From the NCBI GenBank assembly GCA_030710605.1, contig CP092879.1, positions 23,642,116-23,706,115 of the forward strand: a stretch of DNA of 64,000 nucleotides, written 5' to 3'. The translations under genes and the position numbers were made by a program. The notes below the pieces were generated by a model. It ran no database searches. It worked only from the letters and a program-made list of their open reading frames with translations, and was not told the origin of the DNA. This document shows, piece after piece, positions 11,820 to 22,614 of the stretch; the first letter of the stretch is position 1, and every line of letters begins with the position of its first letter. Origin of the DNA: Cordylochernes scorpioides. Taxonomy: Eukaryota > Arthropoda > Arachnida > Pseudoscorpiones > Chernetidae.

Positions 11820-12235
11820 CTGGGGCTCATCAGTACTCAACTCCTTTAACAGTTTATGATGCTAGAGAACAAAATAATTATTTTATTATACCTAATGGAT
11901 TCGGGCTCTGACCCTCATCAGTACAGGAGTGGCTTCGATTCCATAGCATCCTATGAGAGGGATTATGAAATCGGTCGAATTTACCAAACAAGTGTTTAAG
12001 CTGGTGAAGTGGCAAGGGCCGCAGGCTAGAATACAACATAAAGTTGCAGGAGGATGAAATTCATATATCTAGAGAGGCATCTCTCCCTTTAATTATACAT
12101 CAAAAGGATGCTCATGGTCACCACCGTAGTAAATAATTTCACTAGTGAGGATAAAGAATGAACCCCAACACCAAATTCAGATAAAAGGTCAACTTGTATG
12201 CCATGGTTTCGAATCTGTCCCTCATCAGTAAATGA
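11820..12235 (-). ncRNA. Hammerhead-like motif array (retrozyme-like repeat), degenerate
   Basis: Read on the minus strand, three CTGATGAG boxes lie at 11826-11833, 11914-11921 and 12221-12228. The second is followed by a strong short stem (GGG/CCC) and GAAT where a hammerhead needs GAAA; the copy B equivalent keeps GAAA (49691-49713). The third keeps GAAA (12207-12210) with a weak stem II. After GAAA, short palindromic ACC..GGT sequences resemble the tiny stem III of PLE-type hammerheads. The second and third motifs are 307 bp apart and share about 120 bp of flanking sequence (gagtggcttcgattcata; tcgaatttaccaaa), as expected for a decayed tandem dimer. Stem I is weak, so present-day activity is doubtful. 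Confidence 0.5.
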
Positions 12236-12656
12236 GTGGCTTCGATTTCATAATATCCTACGAGTTATTTAGTAGGTCGAATTTACCAAAAAGGTCTTCC
12301 CAGCTGAAGTGTAAGGGCCGATTTTAAACACCAACAGTAAAGTTTTTTACTGAAGTAATGTATTGTTCTAGTGCATAATTAAAGGGAGAAATTCCCTTTT
12401 TGGTACACACCATATATATATATATTAAAATGAAAAATGGCATATCCTAACCAGGAGCACTTTTTCTTTCTATCATTTTTTCACAAATATAAATATTTAT
12501 ATATTAAAAATGAAGAAGGCATCTCCTGACCACGAGCACATGTGCTTTTTAGATGGCAGAGCGCCATCTAGTGGAGCAAAAATAAACTAAACGTTTATTT
12601 AGCTTGCTCCGTGATATTTGGCCAACCCTATTTCTTGATAAATAAAGAAAAGCCAT

Positions 12657-12696
12657 CCACGAACCCGTTTCGCGCTGTTGGCGCTCGTCAGCGTGG
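12657..12696 (-). ncRNA. Hammerhead ribozyme (left arm)
   Basis: On the minus strand, stem I CCACG/CGTGG is perfect, the core is CTGACGA, stem II is GCGC/GCGC with a CAACA loop, and GAAA is followed by ACGGGT, a nearly palindromic minimal stem III with one G-G mismatch. The nucleotide at the expected cleavage position is T. All conserved core bases are present. Type I layout with a 3-bp stem III is known from PLE ribozymes, which often work as dimers. Confidence 0.75.
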
Positions 12697-12871
12697 AGTA
12701 GGCTGTAACCACTGCGACCAAATAAAGAAGGCATCTCCTGATTTTTTTCTATGGTTTTTTTCATGTGTTAAGCGTCTTTACGCAAATTTGGCCTTAAATA
12801 CCCATTTCTTGATTTCTCAAGAAGCCTCTGGGACCAAAATATCTTTTTGGTCGCAGTGGATACAGCCTACT

Positions 12872-12911
12872 CCACGCTGACGAGCGCCAACAGCGCGAAA
12901 CGCGTTCGTGG
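12872..12911 (+). ncRNA. Hammerhead ribozyme (right arm)
   Basis: Plus-strand counterpart of 12657-12696: CCACG/CGTGG stem I, CTGACGA core, GCGC/GCGC stem II, GAA, and a perfect ACGCGT palindrome for stem III, then T at the cleavage position. All core residues are intact. The zero-loop palindromic stem III would pair between two molecules or two adjacent copies. Confidence 0.8.
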
Positions 12912-13544
12912 ATGCCCTTTCTTGATTTATCAAGAAATTGGGTTGGCCAAATATCACGGAGCAAGCTAAATAAACGTTTATTTTATTTTTGCTCCACTAG
13001 ATGGCGCTCTGCCATCTAAAAGCACATGTTCTCGTGGTCAGGAGATGCCTTCTTTATTTTAAATATATATATATGAAAAAATAATTCTCACATGTGAAGT
13101 TGTACTGGGATAAGGTGTATAAATTAAGAAAAAGGCATTCCCTTATCGTGAAACTTAAAGTTTCTGATGGCTATACACTGGCGAGGGCCAACGACGAATT
13201 AATTCCATGCGCTAGTAACAAAGGACCCTTTTTTTAGTTGATCTATTCAAAATTTGAATAAACCAGGATTTCAATTATTAGGAATTAAATTTGTGATCAT
13301 CAACTCTCTAATAATTTCAAATTAATTCTGAATATTACATTTTAATCACAGTATATTTAATTGAGAGCGTCTCTAATTATCCCCTGGTATTTTGATTAAA
13401 AATTTCTCATTAGAGAATTGAAATTATTTTCTGTGAATTTAAAATTAAATAAAGTAAGAAGGTAAACAAATATAATGATAGATCTCCAGAGAATGGTTTA
13501 TTTCGATACATATTTATTGTAAATAGAATTAGGAATTGTATTCT

Positions 13545-13950
13545 ATAAATCTATGATTCATATAATATTTAACTTTATAAATGAAAAAATTCAAAGATAT
13601 TATGAAGATTCTAATGATAATTTAAGCGAATATTTTGAAAACTCAAGATTACCAAAATTTATATCCAGCCAAATTTTACAATATTAATTTTTTACGGGGC
13701 ATGGAGACTTTAACACATACTTATATAGAATTGGCAGAATTGATTCTTCAATCTGCTTATGTGACCAAGAAGATAACAACCCTGAGCATATATTAATCCG
13801 GTGCCCGCTTGTTGCAGATTTGAGAGTACAATGTCAAATGAACAGTTCCAGTTTAAGACAAATGGTTTCCAGTAAAGAAGAATATAGAAAATTTAACAGA
13901 TTCTGCAGAGTCTATCTCAACTACCGTGGACCTAAATTACATTAATGAAT
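13545..13950 (+). pseudogene. LINE ORF2 C-terminal relic
   Basis: In plus frames, broken by indels, the sequence reads HTYLYRIGRIDSSICLCDQ, then EHILIRCPLVADLR. This is the CxC...EH..x..CP...R motif at the C-terminus of Jockey-like LINE ORF2 proteins. A short A/T-rich 3' region follows. It is also in copy B at 51366-51750. The element is truncated at its 5' end and has several frame breaks. Confidence 0.75.
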
Positions 13951-14220
13951 TAAAAATTCTAGCTTTAGTTAGTATAGGCTTTGTATTTTAAAATATTCTA
14001 TATTTTTACCATTAATTTTGTGGTTAATTCTAACAATATATTAAACATTTTTGATAATATGTGTGTAAATAAACTTTATTTCTTGTATAATTATTGCTCT
14101 AAAATGTAAATTTAAATAAATTTCACTCTCTCTCTAAAACTAAAAATAAAATGTATATATATAATTTGAAACTATGTACATAAAATAGCTTAAACGTTTA
14201 CACGTAAATATCCACATAGG

Positions 14221-14320
14221 NNNNNNNNNNNNNNNNNNNNNNNNNNNNNNNNNNNNNNNNNNNNNNNNNNNNNNNNNNNNNNNNNNNNNNNNNNNNNNNN
14301 NNNNNNNNNNNNNNNNNNNN
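14221..14320. other. Assembly gap (100 N)
   Basis: Exactly 100 N, the usual scaffold-gap placeholder. Copy A ends here. The following 14321-15060 holds AT-rich sequence in which I recognise no feature. Confidence 0.99.
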
Positions 14321-15065
14321 TTTAAGTGCAGTACATGTCTATACACATGTGAAAAGCAGTTTGACTATGAACTTACAAATGTGCCAGAGCCCCGTTGCGC
14401 ACATGGATCTGAGATTTATGAGTAAAAATAAAATTTTAATTTTCCTCTTTTTTCACAGTTGAAAAATAAACGTCGAATACCTTTAAAAGTTTCGCTCATT
14501 TTTACTTTACTACAAGTAAAATAACTACTTCACTACTTGTAATATTTAAATTACAGTTTCCTTATAGGCTTACCTTTCAGAAATCCATGCAGGCTTTCTC
14601 TCTAATTATAAATGTAAAGATAGCTAATAACTCATATACCAAACTCTCTATTGACTATATTTTTCTCATCAAAATTATATTGTATTTAAAACATAATATT
14701 TTCTTATAAATATCAGATATGTGAATTCACCCAGATTATCGGAATTTACCCAATTACCTAAATTGATTTTCGACATATTCTTTTAGCATTAAAATTGATG
14801 GTATTTTAAAGCATTAATTTTTGTTTAGAGATAGGTTCAAAGTTGGAATAGAGAAGATAACTTTAAGTGTTATTAAATATTTCAGTTTGATATAATATTT
14901 AATGAATATATTAACTTCTTTTGAATCATAAATATTTATTTTGAGAATTCGAAACTATTATAGACGCGCGTGATTATTTTTATAATTAAACGATTTTCTA
15001 CTGCCCTTACTGCAGATCGAATTCTGATAACAGATGGCGCGCTAATGCATTATAATATTTATTTC

Positions 15066-15237
15066 TGTTATGTTGTTCGTTTACACAATTATATTCTTTA
15101 TGCTCTATGGAAATTTAATAAGACGCAGTAAACAAAACTTATTGTTTATTTCTCAAGTTACATGCAAATTCTGCTCGCTATTAAGTGATGATGATAAATA
15201 GTTGGCGTTGCCAAACTAAAGATTAAAATATATTACC
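15066..15237 (-). repeat. 3' LTR (left copy)
   Basis: 172 bp, matching 19295-19466 apart from its last plus-strand base, which is C instead of A, so the expected TG start on the minus strand reads GG. The purine-rich AAAGAAGGAACAG lies just upstream in the element's sense. Confidence 0.93.
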
Positions 15238-15254
15238 TGTTCCTTCTTTAACCA

Positions 15255-17160
15255 TCAAAGGTTCAATCTGCGTGGGGGTCGAACCACCCTACCAGATCTA
15301 GTGGTGATCAGGTTCTTTGGGGAACCATTGGTCCAGCTCTCTGGGGGTCCTGTGGTAGTCACGTTCCTTGGGGATCCAGGAGAAGAGAGTTGTCCAGAAG
15401 ATGTAGGCTGTGTAGAATGCTGTGATGTGGATTCTTCCAGGTCTTGCAAATTAGCTTGTTCCTGGCTCAGTTCTAGTGGTTTCTCCCAATCTGTGTGGGT
15501 TGTTTCATTCCGTTTATCCTGGCGGATGTGAATACCATTTCCTCTATTACCATTGCCTTCTCGATCTTTCACGCAGAAGGATCGGGGCTCATGGTTTGGT
15601 TTGTTATCTGGCCTGGGATCCATCTTTTATCTTTTTGAAACCAAACTCTATCCTTGATAGAAAATGGGTCTGCCGGTCTAGTGTGTCTATCGTAATAGTT
15701 TTTCATTTTAACTTGATTATCTACTAGCTGCTTCTGGATCGCCTTATTGTTAATCATAGAGGGCACGAACTGGGATGTCTTCGAAGGTATTATAGACCTT
15801 AAATTCCTTGACATCAGAATTTGTGCAGGTGATGGCAAATTATTGTGTGGTGTGTTTCGTAAGTTGAGAAGAGCTAAGTAGGGGTCTGTACTTTCTTCCC
15901 CACATCTCTTTATCAATTTCTTTAAAGTTTGAACTGTTCGTTCTACCATCCCGTTACTCTGTGCATGGTAAGGACTAGATGTTACATGGACTATATTCCA
16001 AGTTCTAGTAAAGTTCTGGAACTCCTTTGAAAAGAATGGAGGCCCATTATCACTCACCAAAGTTTCAGGAATTCCAAAGTTCGAGAAAGTTCTCTTTAAT
16101 CTCCTTATTATGGTGTCTGTTGTCATATCTTGGAGTTGATATATTTCTGGGTATTTGCTGAAGTAGTCCACTATTAAGAGATATTTTAAGCTTTCTATTT
16201 GAAAAATGTCGATCCCTACCTTTTGCCATGGATAATCAGGTGCTTGGTGTGGAAGCATAGGTTCTTTAAGATTTGCTCTTGATGTTTGTTGACAAATTGA
16301 ACAGTTATTGATTAATTCTTCAATTTCTTTATTCATTCCAGGCCAGTAAATGGACCTTTTGGCTAATGCAATTGTATTGTTTATACCTTGATGTGAAGCA
16401 TGGAGTATCTTTAAAATATCGCTTCTTTGGGTTTTTGGTATTAGAAGTTTATTACCTCTGCAAATCAAGTTTTGCCATTCATGAAGTTCTTCTTTGAATT
16501 CCCAATAAGGTTTGAGGTTAGAAGGCAAGTTCTTTTTGTGTAAGAGCCAACCTGTTAAAATATATTGCTTTAGCAAACGGCATTCTTTATCATTTAAAGT
16601 ATCCTTCTGTAGTCTCGTTAATCTCTGGTCTTTGATCTCAACATTTAAAACAAACGTTTGAGTACATAAGTCTAATTCTTTATCTTTCATTTGTTCCTGG
16701 GGCAAGAAATGTCTGGAAAGGGTATCAGCAGGTATCATACTCTTTCCTGGGATGAACTTCAAATCAAATTGATAATTTAATAAATACAATGACAACCTTT
16801 GGAGTCTAGGTGACATTTGATCAAAGTTTTTCTTCAATAAAGAAACCAAAGGTTTATGATCTGTATATGCAGTAAATTTTCTACCATAAAGGAAGTAATG
16901 GAACATTTTACATCCAAAATATAAAGCCAATAATTCTTTTTTCAATTTGGGAGTAATGTTTTTGCGGAGAAGTAAGAGATGCAGATGCATAAGATAAAGG
17001 TTTTTCTTTTGGCATTAGTATAGCACCCAACCCGTCTTTGCTTGCATCAGCAAAAAGTTCTAGTGGTTCATTAGGATCAAAGTGTCTCAATACTGGTGGA
17101 CTAGTTAGGAGAGTTTTGATAAAATTCAGCTCTTGATCTGCTGCAATATTCCAATTTCAG
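15255..17160 (-). pseudogene. pol 3' part: RNase H and integrase
   Basis: On the minus strand the RNase H region begins around 17100 (LELFADASKDGLGAIL) and, after a frame shift near 16970, continues with LYGRKFTAYTDHKPL and the primate-like IPGKSMIPADTLSR block. The integrase then follows in the 16990-15569 frame: an HHCC zinc motif (HASHQGINNT ... CSICQQ), the first catalytic Asp in VGIDIFQ, the second in LVSDNGPPF and the Glu in MVERTVQTL. A frame shift near 15600 leads into a low-complexity tail (15623-15255) ending TTRSGRVVRPPRRLNL, a familiar end of gypsy integrases. Two stops or shifts break the frame, so no full Pol can be made. Confidence 0.9.
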
Positions 17161-17993
17161 ATTATATCCTTTTTAAGCAGGTTTCTCATATTAGAAGTAT
17201 TTGATGATAAGTCCGGTATGAATTTGGCAAGATAAGTTACGGTCCCAAGTATTCTTTGCAATTCTTGCTTATTTTTAGATATTTGTATATTTTCAATGGC
17301 TCCAACTTTATCTTGATCAGGTGAAATTCCTTCCTATGAGATGGTATGACCTAAAAATTTAACTATCCCTGTGGCCATTTGAAGTTTATTTAATGTAAGT
17401 TTCAGTCTACTTTCTCTGGCTAAATCCAAAACCTTTTTTAGAGTAGAGTTATGATCTTCAATTGAGTTACTCCATATTAGAAGGTCATCTATATAGCAGA
17501 CCACATTAGGGATATCACAAAATATCTTGTGCATATTTTTTTTTTAATTTTCAGGTGCACTGGAAATTCCAAATGGTAGCCTCAAGAATCGATAACGCCC
17601 AAATGGTGTACTCATCACTAAATATTTATATGTATTTTCACTTAGTAGCACTTGCCAAAATGCAGATTTCGCATCTAATACAGAATAAAATTTAGCCTTA
17701 GGTATTTCTGCCAAAATGTTTTCAGGTGCAGGTAAGGTGTAATGCTCCCTCAAGACCCATTTATTCAGTTCCCTTGGGTCAATGCATACCCGATATTTGC
17801 CCGATGGTTTCTTTACCACTACCATTGGGTGCGCCCATACCCACGGTTCTTCTATTTTTTCAATAATCCCATCTTCTTCCATTTTAAACAGTTCTTCCAT
17901 TACTGGTTGAGGCAATGCTCTGGGTAGTCTTATGGCTGGACTTATTTTAGGCTCCACCTTGTTCGATATTTTAATGTCATATATATAACTCAA
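17160..17993 (-). pseudogene. pol 5' part: reverse transcriptase
   Basis: The minus-strand frame 17993-17544 holds the RT fingers: WAHPMVVVKKPSGKYRVCID, then SVLDAKSAFWQVLL with a catalytic Asp, and PFGRYRFLRLPFGISSAPE. After a frame break in a T-rich stretch, 17534-17334 holds the YIDDLLIWS active site and the connection LNKLQMATGIVKFLGH. A TAG at about 17335 and another stop near 17158 interrupt the thumb. Residue content and order match Mag-lineage RT. Confidence 0.92.
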
Positions 17994-18023
17994 ATGGCCA
18001 TTTCCTGTAAGAGTAACGCTAAT

Positions 18024-18725
18024 TTAACTTATTGTTTCCACCTTTTTTACTAAATTTAAATTCACACACTCATCCAGACCTGGTATAGGAACTGCTGAGT
18101 TGTTAGCAATTGAAAATGTAACTTTTTTGCAAGCGTATTTCGTCTTACAATCTAGTTGGCATTTTCCTACTACTGGGATTTGTTGCCCTGTATAAGTAGA
18201 TATTTTGCAATCTGCTGTTTCCAGCAATGGCATATTAGGCCATTCTTTTATTAGCTTTTCTGGCAGAATATTTACATTTGCTCCAGTGTCAAGTTTAACA
18301 TCAACAGGGTGTCCTTGTATGTAAATTAGTTCCTTCCACGGTTTCCTTAACACTTGGCCGACCATGATTGAGTCTATAATCAGTAGGTTATCCTTTTCTT
18401 CTTCAATTTCTTGTATACACCTAACTGCTCTATTTTTGCAGCAATTTGAAAAGTGGTTTGGCTGTCTGCACTTGTAACATTCTTTTCCATATGCAGGGCA
18501 CTTTCCAAAGTCATGAGCCATGTTACATTTTGAGCACCTGATTAATTTATTAAAATTGGCTCTAACTGGGTTACTTGTGTAGCTATTCTTCAAAGAGGTG
18601 GTAGGTTCATATTTTTCATTAAAGTTTTTCCTTATAGCATCAATTGAATCTTTTTCAATGTTTCTTAATTGTTTTTGCGATGCCTCCGCCGCCTGACCTT
18701 GATTAATAGCCAATGACAGTGTCAA
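18024..18725 (-). pseudogene. gag nucleocapsid region and aspartic protease
   Basis: The minus-strand frame contains two CCHC zinc knuckles (CSKCNMAHDFGKC and CYKCRQPNHFSNCC, about residues 80-112), then a retropepsin motif LDTGANVNILP (about residue 163). This is the order expected for gag-NC followed by protease in a Mag-type element. The frame ends at a stop before the RT frame. Confidence 0.9.
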
Positions 18726-18740
18726 AACGGGGTTCTGTAA

Positions 18741-19184
18741 TTATTTTTCTCTAAGTGATGTGTCCCTACAACCCAGAACAATTCTGTCTCTAATAAGAGA
18801 ATCTTTAATATTTTCGAATTCACAGTCTTCAGCCTTACTTTTAATTTCTGTGACAAAATCGTCAAAAGTTTGATTTAGCTTTTGTTCACAAGTAAAGAAA
18901 ATATATCTTCTATATATGGTGTTTTTAAATGGTCTAAAATATTGATCATATTTATCTAGAATATCTTTGATAGTAGGGCTTTGAGCATTTTCTTCAAAAC
19001 CAAATGTATTATATATTTCAAGCGCTGAATCGCCAATAATGTGTAATAGAATAGCCCTTTGTTGTTGTTTTTTTTTAATCAAGATCACTTGCTATGATGG
19101 AGTTTTCGAATTTTTTACGCCATTTTGGCCATTTATTAGGATCATTTAGATCTATTTTAAACGCAGAAGGCGGTGGTAAATTAT
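18741..19184 (-). pseudogene. gag N-terminal region
   Basis: The minus strand starts at ATG 19184 (MNNLPPPSAF ... WPKWRKKFENSI). A frame shift in the A/T-rich tract near 19070 leads into QRAILLHIIGDSALEIYNTF in the frame that ends at 18741. The KW..W...F and LLH.IG.EA.xIY patterns are those of Mag-lineage Gag. A further shift separates it from the zinc-knuckle frame. Confidence 0.8.
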
Positions 19185-19294
19185 TCATAATTATTTTTTT
19201 TATAATTTATGAGAAAGCAAAATATAAAAAAGTTAGAATAGTTATTATACATATATTTTTATATTTTAAAACGATAGACTTACCGCTGCCACCA

Positions 19295-19466
19295 TGTTAT
19301 GTTGTTCGTTTACACAATTATATTCTTTATGCTCTATGGAAATTTAATAAGACGCAGTAAACAAAACTTATTGTTTATTTCTCAAGTTACATGCAAATTC
19401 TGCTCGCTATTAAGTGATGATGATAAATAGTTGGCGTTGCCAAACTAAAGATTAAAATATATTACA
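19295..19466 (-). repeat. 5' LTR (right copy)
   Basis: 172 bp with canonical TG...CA ends on the minus strand. The primer-binding-like TGG sequence lies immediately downstream in the sense direction, and the ATTTC target duplication lies at 19467-19471. Confidence 0.95.
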
Positions 19467-19471
19467 ATTTC

Positions 19472-20510
19472 AAATGTCAATATTTCGATAGGGCAGATAA
19501 CCCATCTTCTTGGATTCAACTCTGGTAAACATTATTTGCGCCCACAAAGTAAAAAGATACTAATATGGCTGACAGTTAACCCAACCCTTGTAGCCACCAT
19601 ATTTGGCCCCTTAACTCTCCAGACTGCAACTCCCTCCACTAAATTTATTGCTGAATTATTGAAAGATATTGCAATAAAGTTCCCAACAACACTATCCAGC
19701 TTGTAAAGAAGGCGTTTCAGACGAAGATGGCCCAAATGAACAAGGTGATTGTCGCTATAGTCCGTACACTTTCTGGAATTCGTGTAATCTTTACACAAGG
19801 GGATAAGACACAATAACAATATTTTCTGCACTGGAATCTAATCTGTCTTAGCTATAACAGAGGTAACATTCCAAAAATAGAAGTCATATCATTTTAACTA
19901 CTATTGCGCATATTATAATTTCAATAAATTGACTCTACTTGCAATAATTCCAATATAGTTTTCTCAATCAACCTACGAAATCATGTATATAACAAATAGT
20001 CGCAAACTATCTTAAAGATATGGTAGCATTACAAAATCACTTATCTCTTCAAGCAGTTTATCAAAATTATCAAAAGAAGGTATTTATATTTTCTATGATC
20101 ATAACTAAAAGCTTCGAATTATTTAATAAAACACTACGCCATTTGCAGAAAACAAAATTCCAAACTTTAAACGATGGTTCCAGGCTATGGCGCTCATCAG
20201 TACTGAGGTTGTGAAGTTGGTAAACTCTGTCAAATACGAGAGGATGGCAGATCACAGAGAACATTACGGAATCGAAAATTTTCTGTTTTGATGCTGAAGA
20301 ATCATTTTTAGAATTTAGTTTACTAAAAGACTCGCACTACATACACAGAAGCTATTGGAGACAAAACATTTTGATTTAATTATAATTTCGCAAATATAGA
20401 AATCAAACGCCTAATTGCACCAAATTTCAAATATTGATAATTGATTATATTTCTAATATTTAAAAGTTATTGATATATTCTATTAATACTGTTAATAATT
20501 TTATTTATTA
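19472..20510. other. Unrecognised intergenic stretch
   Basis: There is no recognisable coding family. A minus-strand open frame of 99 codons (19831-19532) matches nothing I know. At 20192-20199 there is a CTCATCAG box (hammerhead-like CTGATGAG on the minus strand) of the kind described at 11826. Confidence 0.4.
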
Positions 20511-20654
20511 TAAGAAAGAGCATCTCCTTATCGTGCAACTTAAAGTTTCTGATGGCTTGCGCCACTATCGGAATAAATATCAACTATTCTTGTTGATTTT
20601 TAAATATTCCAGAATTGGCCAAATACCCATTCTTGATTGATCAAGAAAAGATAA

Positions 20655-20694
20655 CCACGGACGCGTTTCGGGCTGTTGGCCCACATCAGCGTGG
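20655..20694 (-). ncRNA. Hammerhead ribozyme motif in a PLE-like relic
   Basis: On the minus strand: stem I CCACG/CGTGG perfect, core CTGATGT (one core A replaced by T), stem II GGGC/GCCC around a CAACA loop, GAA, palindromic ACGCGT stem III and C at the cleavage position. It is the same family as 12657-12696 but with compensatory changes in stem II (GGGC/GCCC rather than GCGC/GCGC), which supports selection on structure. Surrounding relic: about 20515-20840, related to 13100-13180. Confidence 0.7.
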
Positions 20695-20949
20695 TGCAAG
20701 CTGTACCTCAAAGGCCAAAAACCTGGTCATTCAGGCATCCTGAAAAATCATTAAACGGGTAGTTAAGGCCAGAATTGCGTGAGACCGCGACACAATGTGA
20801 ATAAATAGTACAAATGTGATATTGTACTGGGATAAGGTGCATAAATTATTTATATTTGGCTATATATTTGACTTGTTACATATATATTTAAAGAGACATT
20901 AAATGTTTGAACAAGATTAAAACAAATATAGAGAAAGCATACAATATTT

Positions 20950-21075
20950 GTAGAAACAATATCATTATTAGAAACATCTTATATGAACACTCACTCGAAT
21001 ACCTACACAGACAATCTATGAACCTGTACAATGAAATAAATGCTTTACAACCCTCCACGAAGCCACAAAATACGT
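20950..21075 (+). pseudogene. Possible LINE RT C-terminal relic
   Basis: A plus-strand frame reads ICRNNIIIRNILYEHSLEYL, then an Asn-rich NLYNEINAL segment. This resembles the R..YI.N..IH.dL end of RT domains in LINEs without RNase H. It is short and broken. The remainder, 21080-22600, shows nothing I recognise. Confidence 0.35.
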
Positions 21076-22614
21076 CCTCCCAGTAAATAATTCAATCACT
21101 AAGAAATAAACTCTGGATAATTGACAAAATGAATAAAACCTTTTCAACAAACAAGGCTAGATACAACGGAAACGACAACAATAAAAGAAACGCATCTCTT
21201 ACAAAACAAATCCCATTCAGGTACACTTTAGTATTCCTAAATCTATATGCCCATTGTTCATAGAACCTAAAATAGATGTATTGTTTTTATGCCATCAATT
21301 GTACATTTCTTAAAAGGTGCATTTATATACATTTTAATGATTCACTTTTTAAAAAAGGGTATATACTTGTATATTTTATTGGATATGTACAATTCAGCTT
21401 GTTTTGCATTTTAATTGAAGTGTGATAATGTCAATTTGGGGCATTTTGATGATTTTACTATTGATGAACTAAGCTCTCTTATCAAATATTTTCTCTTATT
21501 GTAGAAAAGACTTTGGAAAATATATTAATAAAGGTAAATATAGTTGAAGTCATTTTGTAATCATTTAGTATGAATGACTCACTGATTGTTGATTGTAACT
21601 TATTGCTATATTGGAATTTAAGTTTCTTTTTAGATTGGAGAAAGTTTGAATCTTTCTATCCCTTGAAAGATTCGTCAGTTCATCAACATTGCGTCAACTT
21701 TCAGTGCTTTAAAATGTTAAAAAGGGTAATTTCAGAGAATCTCATAAATCTAAACCAGTATAAGCTACTTAATGATCTTTAAATATCATTTAATGGTGTA
21801 AAGAGATTATTCAGCTGCAAACCTTTTTACTATTCAGAGAAATATAGAATTTGGAACAAAATCGAGGCTTTAAGTCTTTAATTATGTTGGGGCCTTTAAT
21901 ACATTGAAACACATAAATATATGGAGGTTATTTGTTTCCTAAGAAATATTTTTACGATTCTCTCGAAGTTCTAAATAAATAAAATGTTGACATATTAAAT
22001 GAAATGATGGAAAAGGAATCCAAAAATACGTCGATGGCTTCACACTTGTGAAAATCACACAGAGCGGCCCAAATAAAGTAAATAAAAACCTGAAATATTA
22101 AATTTTGAAAGATAAATTTCGCTTCCAGTCGTTATTCAAAAATTTCCATAAAGGTTTAGAAGTGGCAACAATTTTTTTAAATTAAAATATTCCTGAAAAA
22201 ATTCTTTGAATTTAGAACCTGTTTGATAAACGCTACACACACCGATTAAAATTAGAAATATTATATAAAAAACTTTTTTTGAAGATGCTTTTTTTAAATA
22301 GAAATCCTTTAGTAATTTCTACTGAATGGTGAGAAAATATTTTGAAACCCTCGTTTAGAAGTTGTTTTAACCCATCAATACAATTTTCTCATCGCAGTAG
22401 AAAATGTTGAATTAATTTTTGACATTTTTAAAGAGAAACTAAGTATAAAAAATAAACTTCATTATGAATACGTACAGAAATATCATGTATATTCTATATT
22501 TGAAGATATTTATTGTTTTTAAAGATATCCTTATACCATTTTAAAAATAAAATTATCTTACATTATCAAACAAGATAAAACATCGTAAAGATAGAGGCTC
22601 AAGGCCGGCATTCA

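Larger units (their letters stand above)
12510..13063. mobile_element. Foldback element with two inverted hammerhead ribozymes
   Basis: Long inverted arms (12510-12725 and about 12838-13063) start and end with a shared terminus (aaggcatctcctgaccacga, then tagatggcagagcgccatct). Each arm carries a hammerhead motif, on the minus strand at 12657-12696 and on the plus strand at 12872-12911. There is no ORF. Two inverted ribozyme-bearing ends resemble the inverted pseudo-LTR arrangement known for Penelope-like elements. I infer a non-autonomous PLE relative. Copy B partner: about 50320-50868. Confidence 0.7.
1210..14219 (+). repeat. Copy A of a ~13 kb direct duplication (partner 27430-53515)
   Basis: Sequence from about 1210 (after the LINE fragment) to the N gap is collinear with 27430-53515. 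Matching anchors include 2641/28800, 4837/41390, 5508/43340, 7570/45408, 9246/47475, 12657/50466 and 13560/51366. Differences are scattered single bases and small indels, for example a ~73-bp segment at 1408-1480 missing from B. Copy A lacks four insertions found in B, and therefore holds the intact target sites. It carries a GC-rich block (about 9812-10125) and a 143-bp tandem duplication (about 11013-11300) that B lacks. No host gene was recognised. Stretches 2800-4830, 4930-5500, 5930-6800, 7830-8980 and 13070-13540 hold no feature I recognise beyond AT-rich repeat DNA. Confidence 0.9.
15066..19466 (-). mobile_element. Gypsy-type LTR retrotransposon, Mag (K02A2.6-like) lineage, decayed
   Basis: Two 172-bp LTRs (15066-15237 and 19295-19466) enclose gag and pol read on the minus strand. 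The flanks carry the 5-bp target duplication ATTTC (15061-15065 and 19467-19471). On the minus strand the LTR starts TGTAATATA and ends CATAACA. A primer-binding-like TGGTGGCAGCGG follows the 5' LTR directly (19283-19294), and a purine run AAAGAAGG precedes the 3' LTR. Total length is 4.4 kb with no envelope-like frame. The short LTRs, two-knuckle Gag and RT/integrase motifs fit the Mag lineage of Metaviridae. Several stops and frame shifts make it non-autonomous. The LTRs are almost identical by eye, apart from the terminal base, which suggests a fairly recent insertion. Confidence 0.93.

Noticed and set aside
12549..12880. ORFs on both strands of the hammerhead foldback
   Set aside because: They are mirror translations of the inverted arms, with no conserved protein content.
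14140..14346. ORFs spanning N runs (also 55230-55479)
   Set aside because: They cross assembly gaps and cannot be supported.
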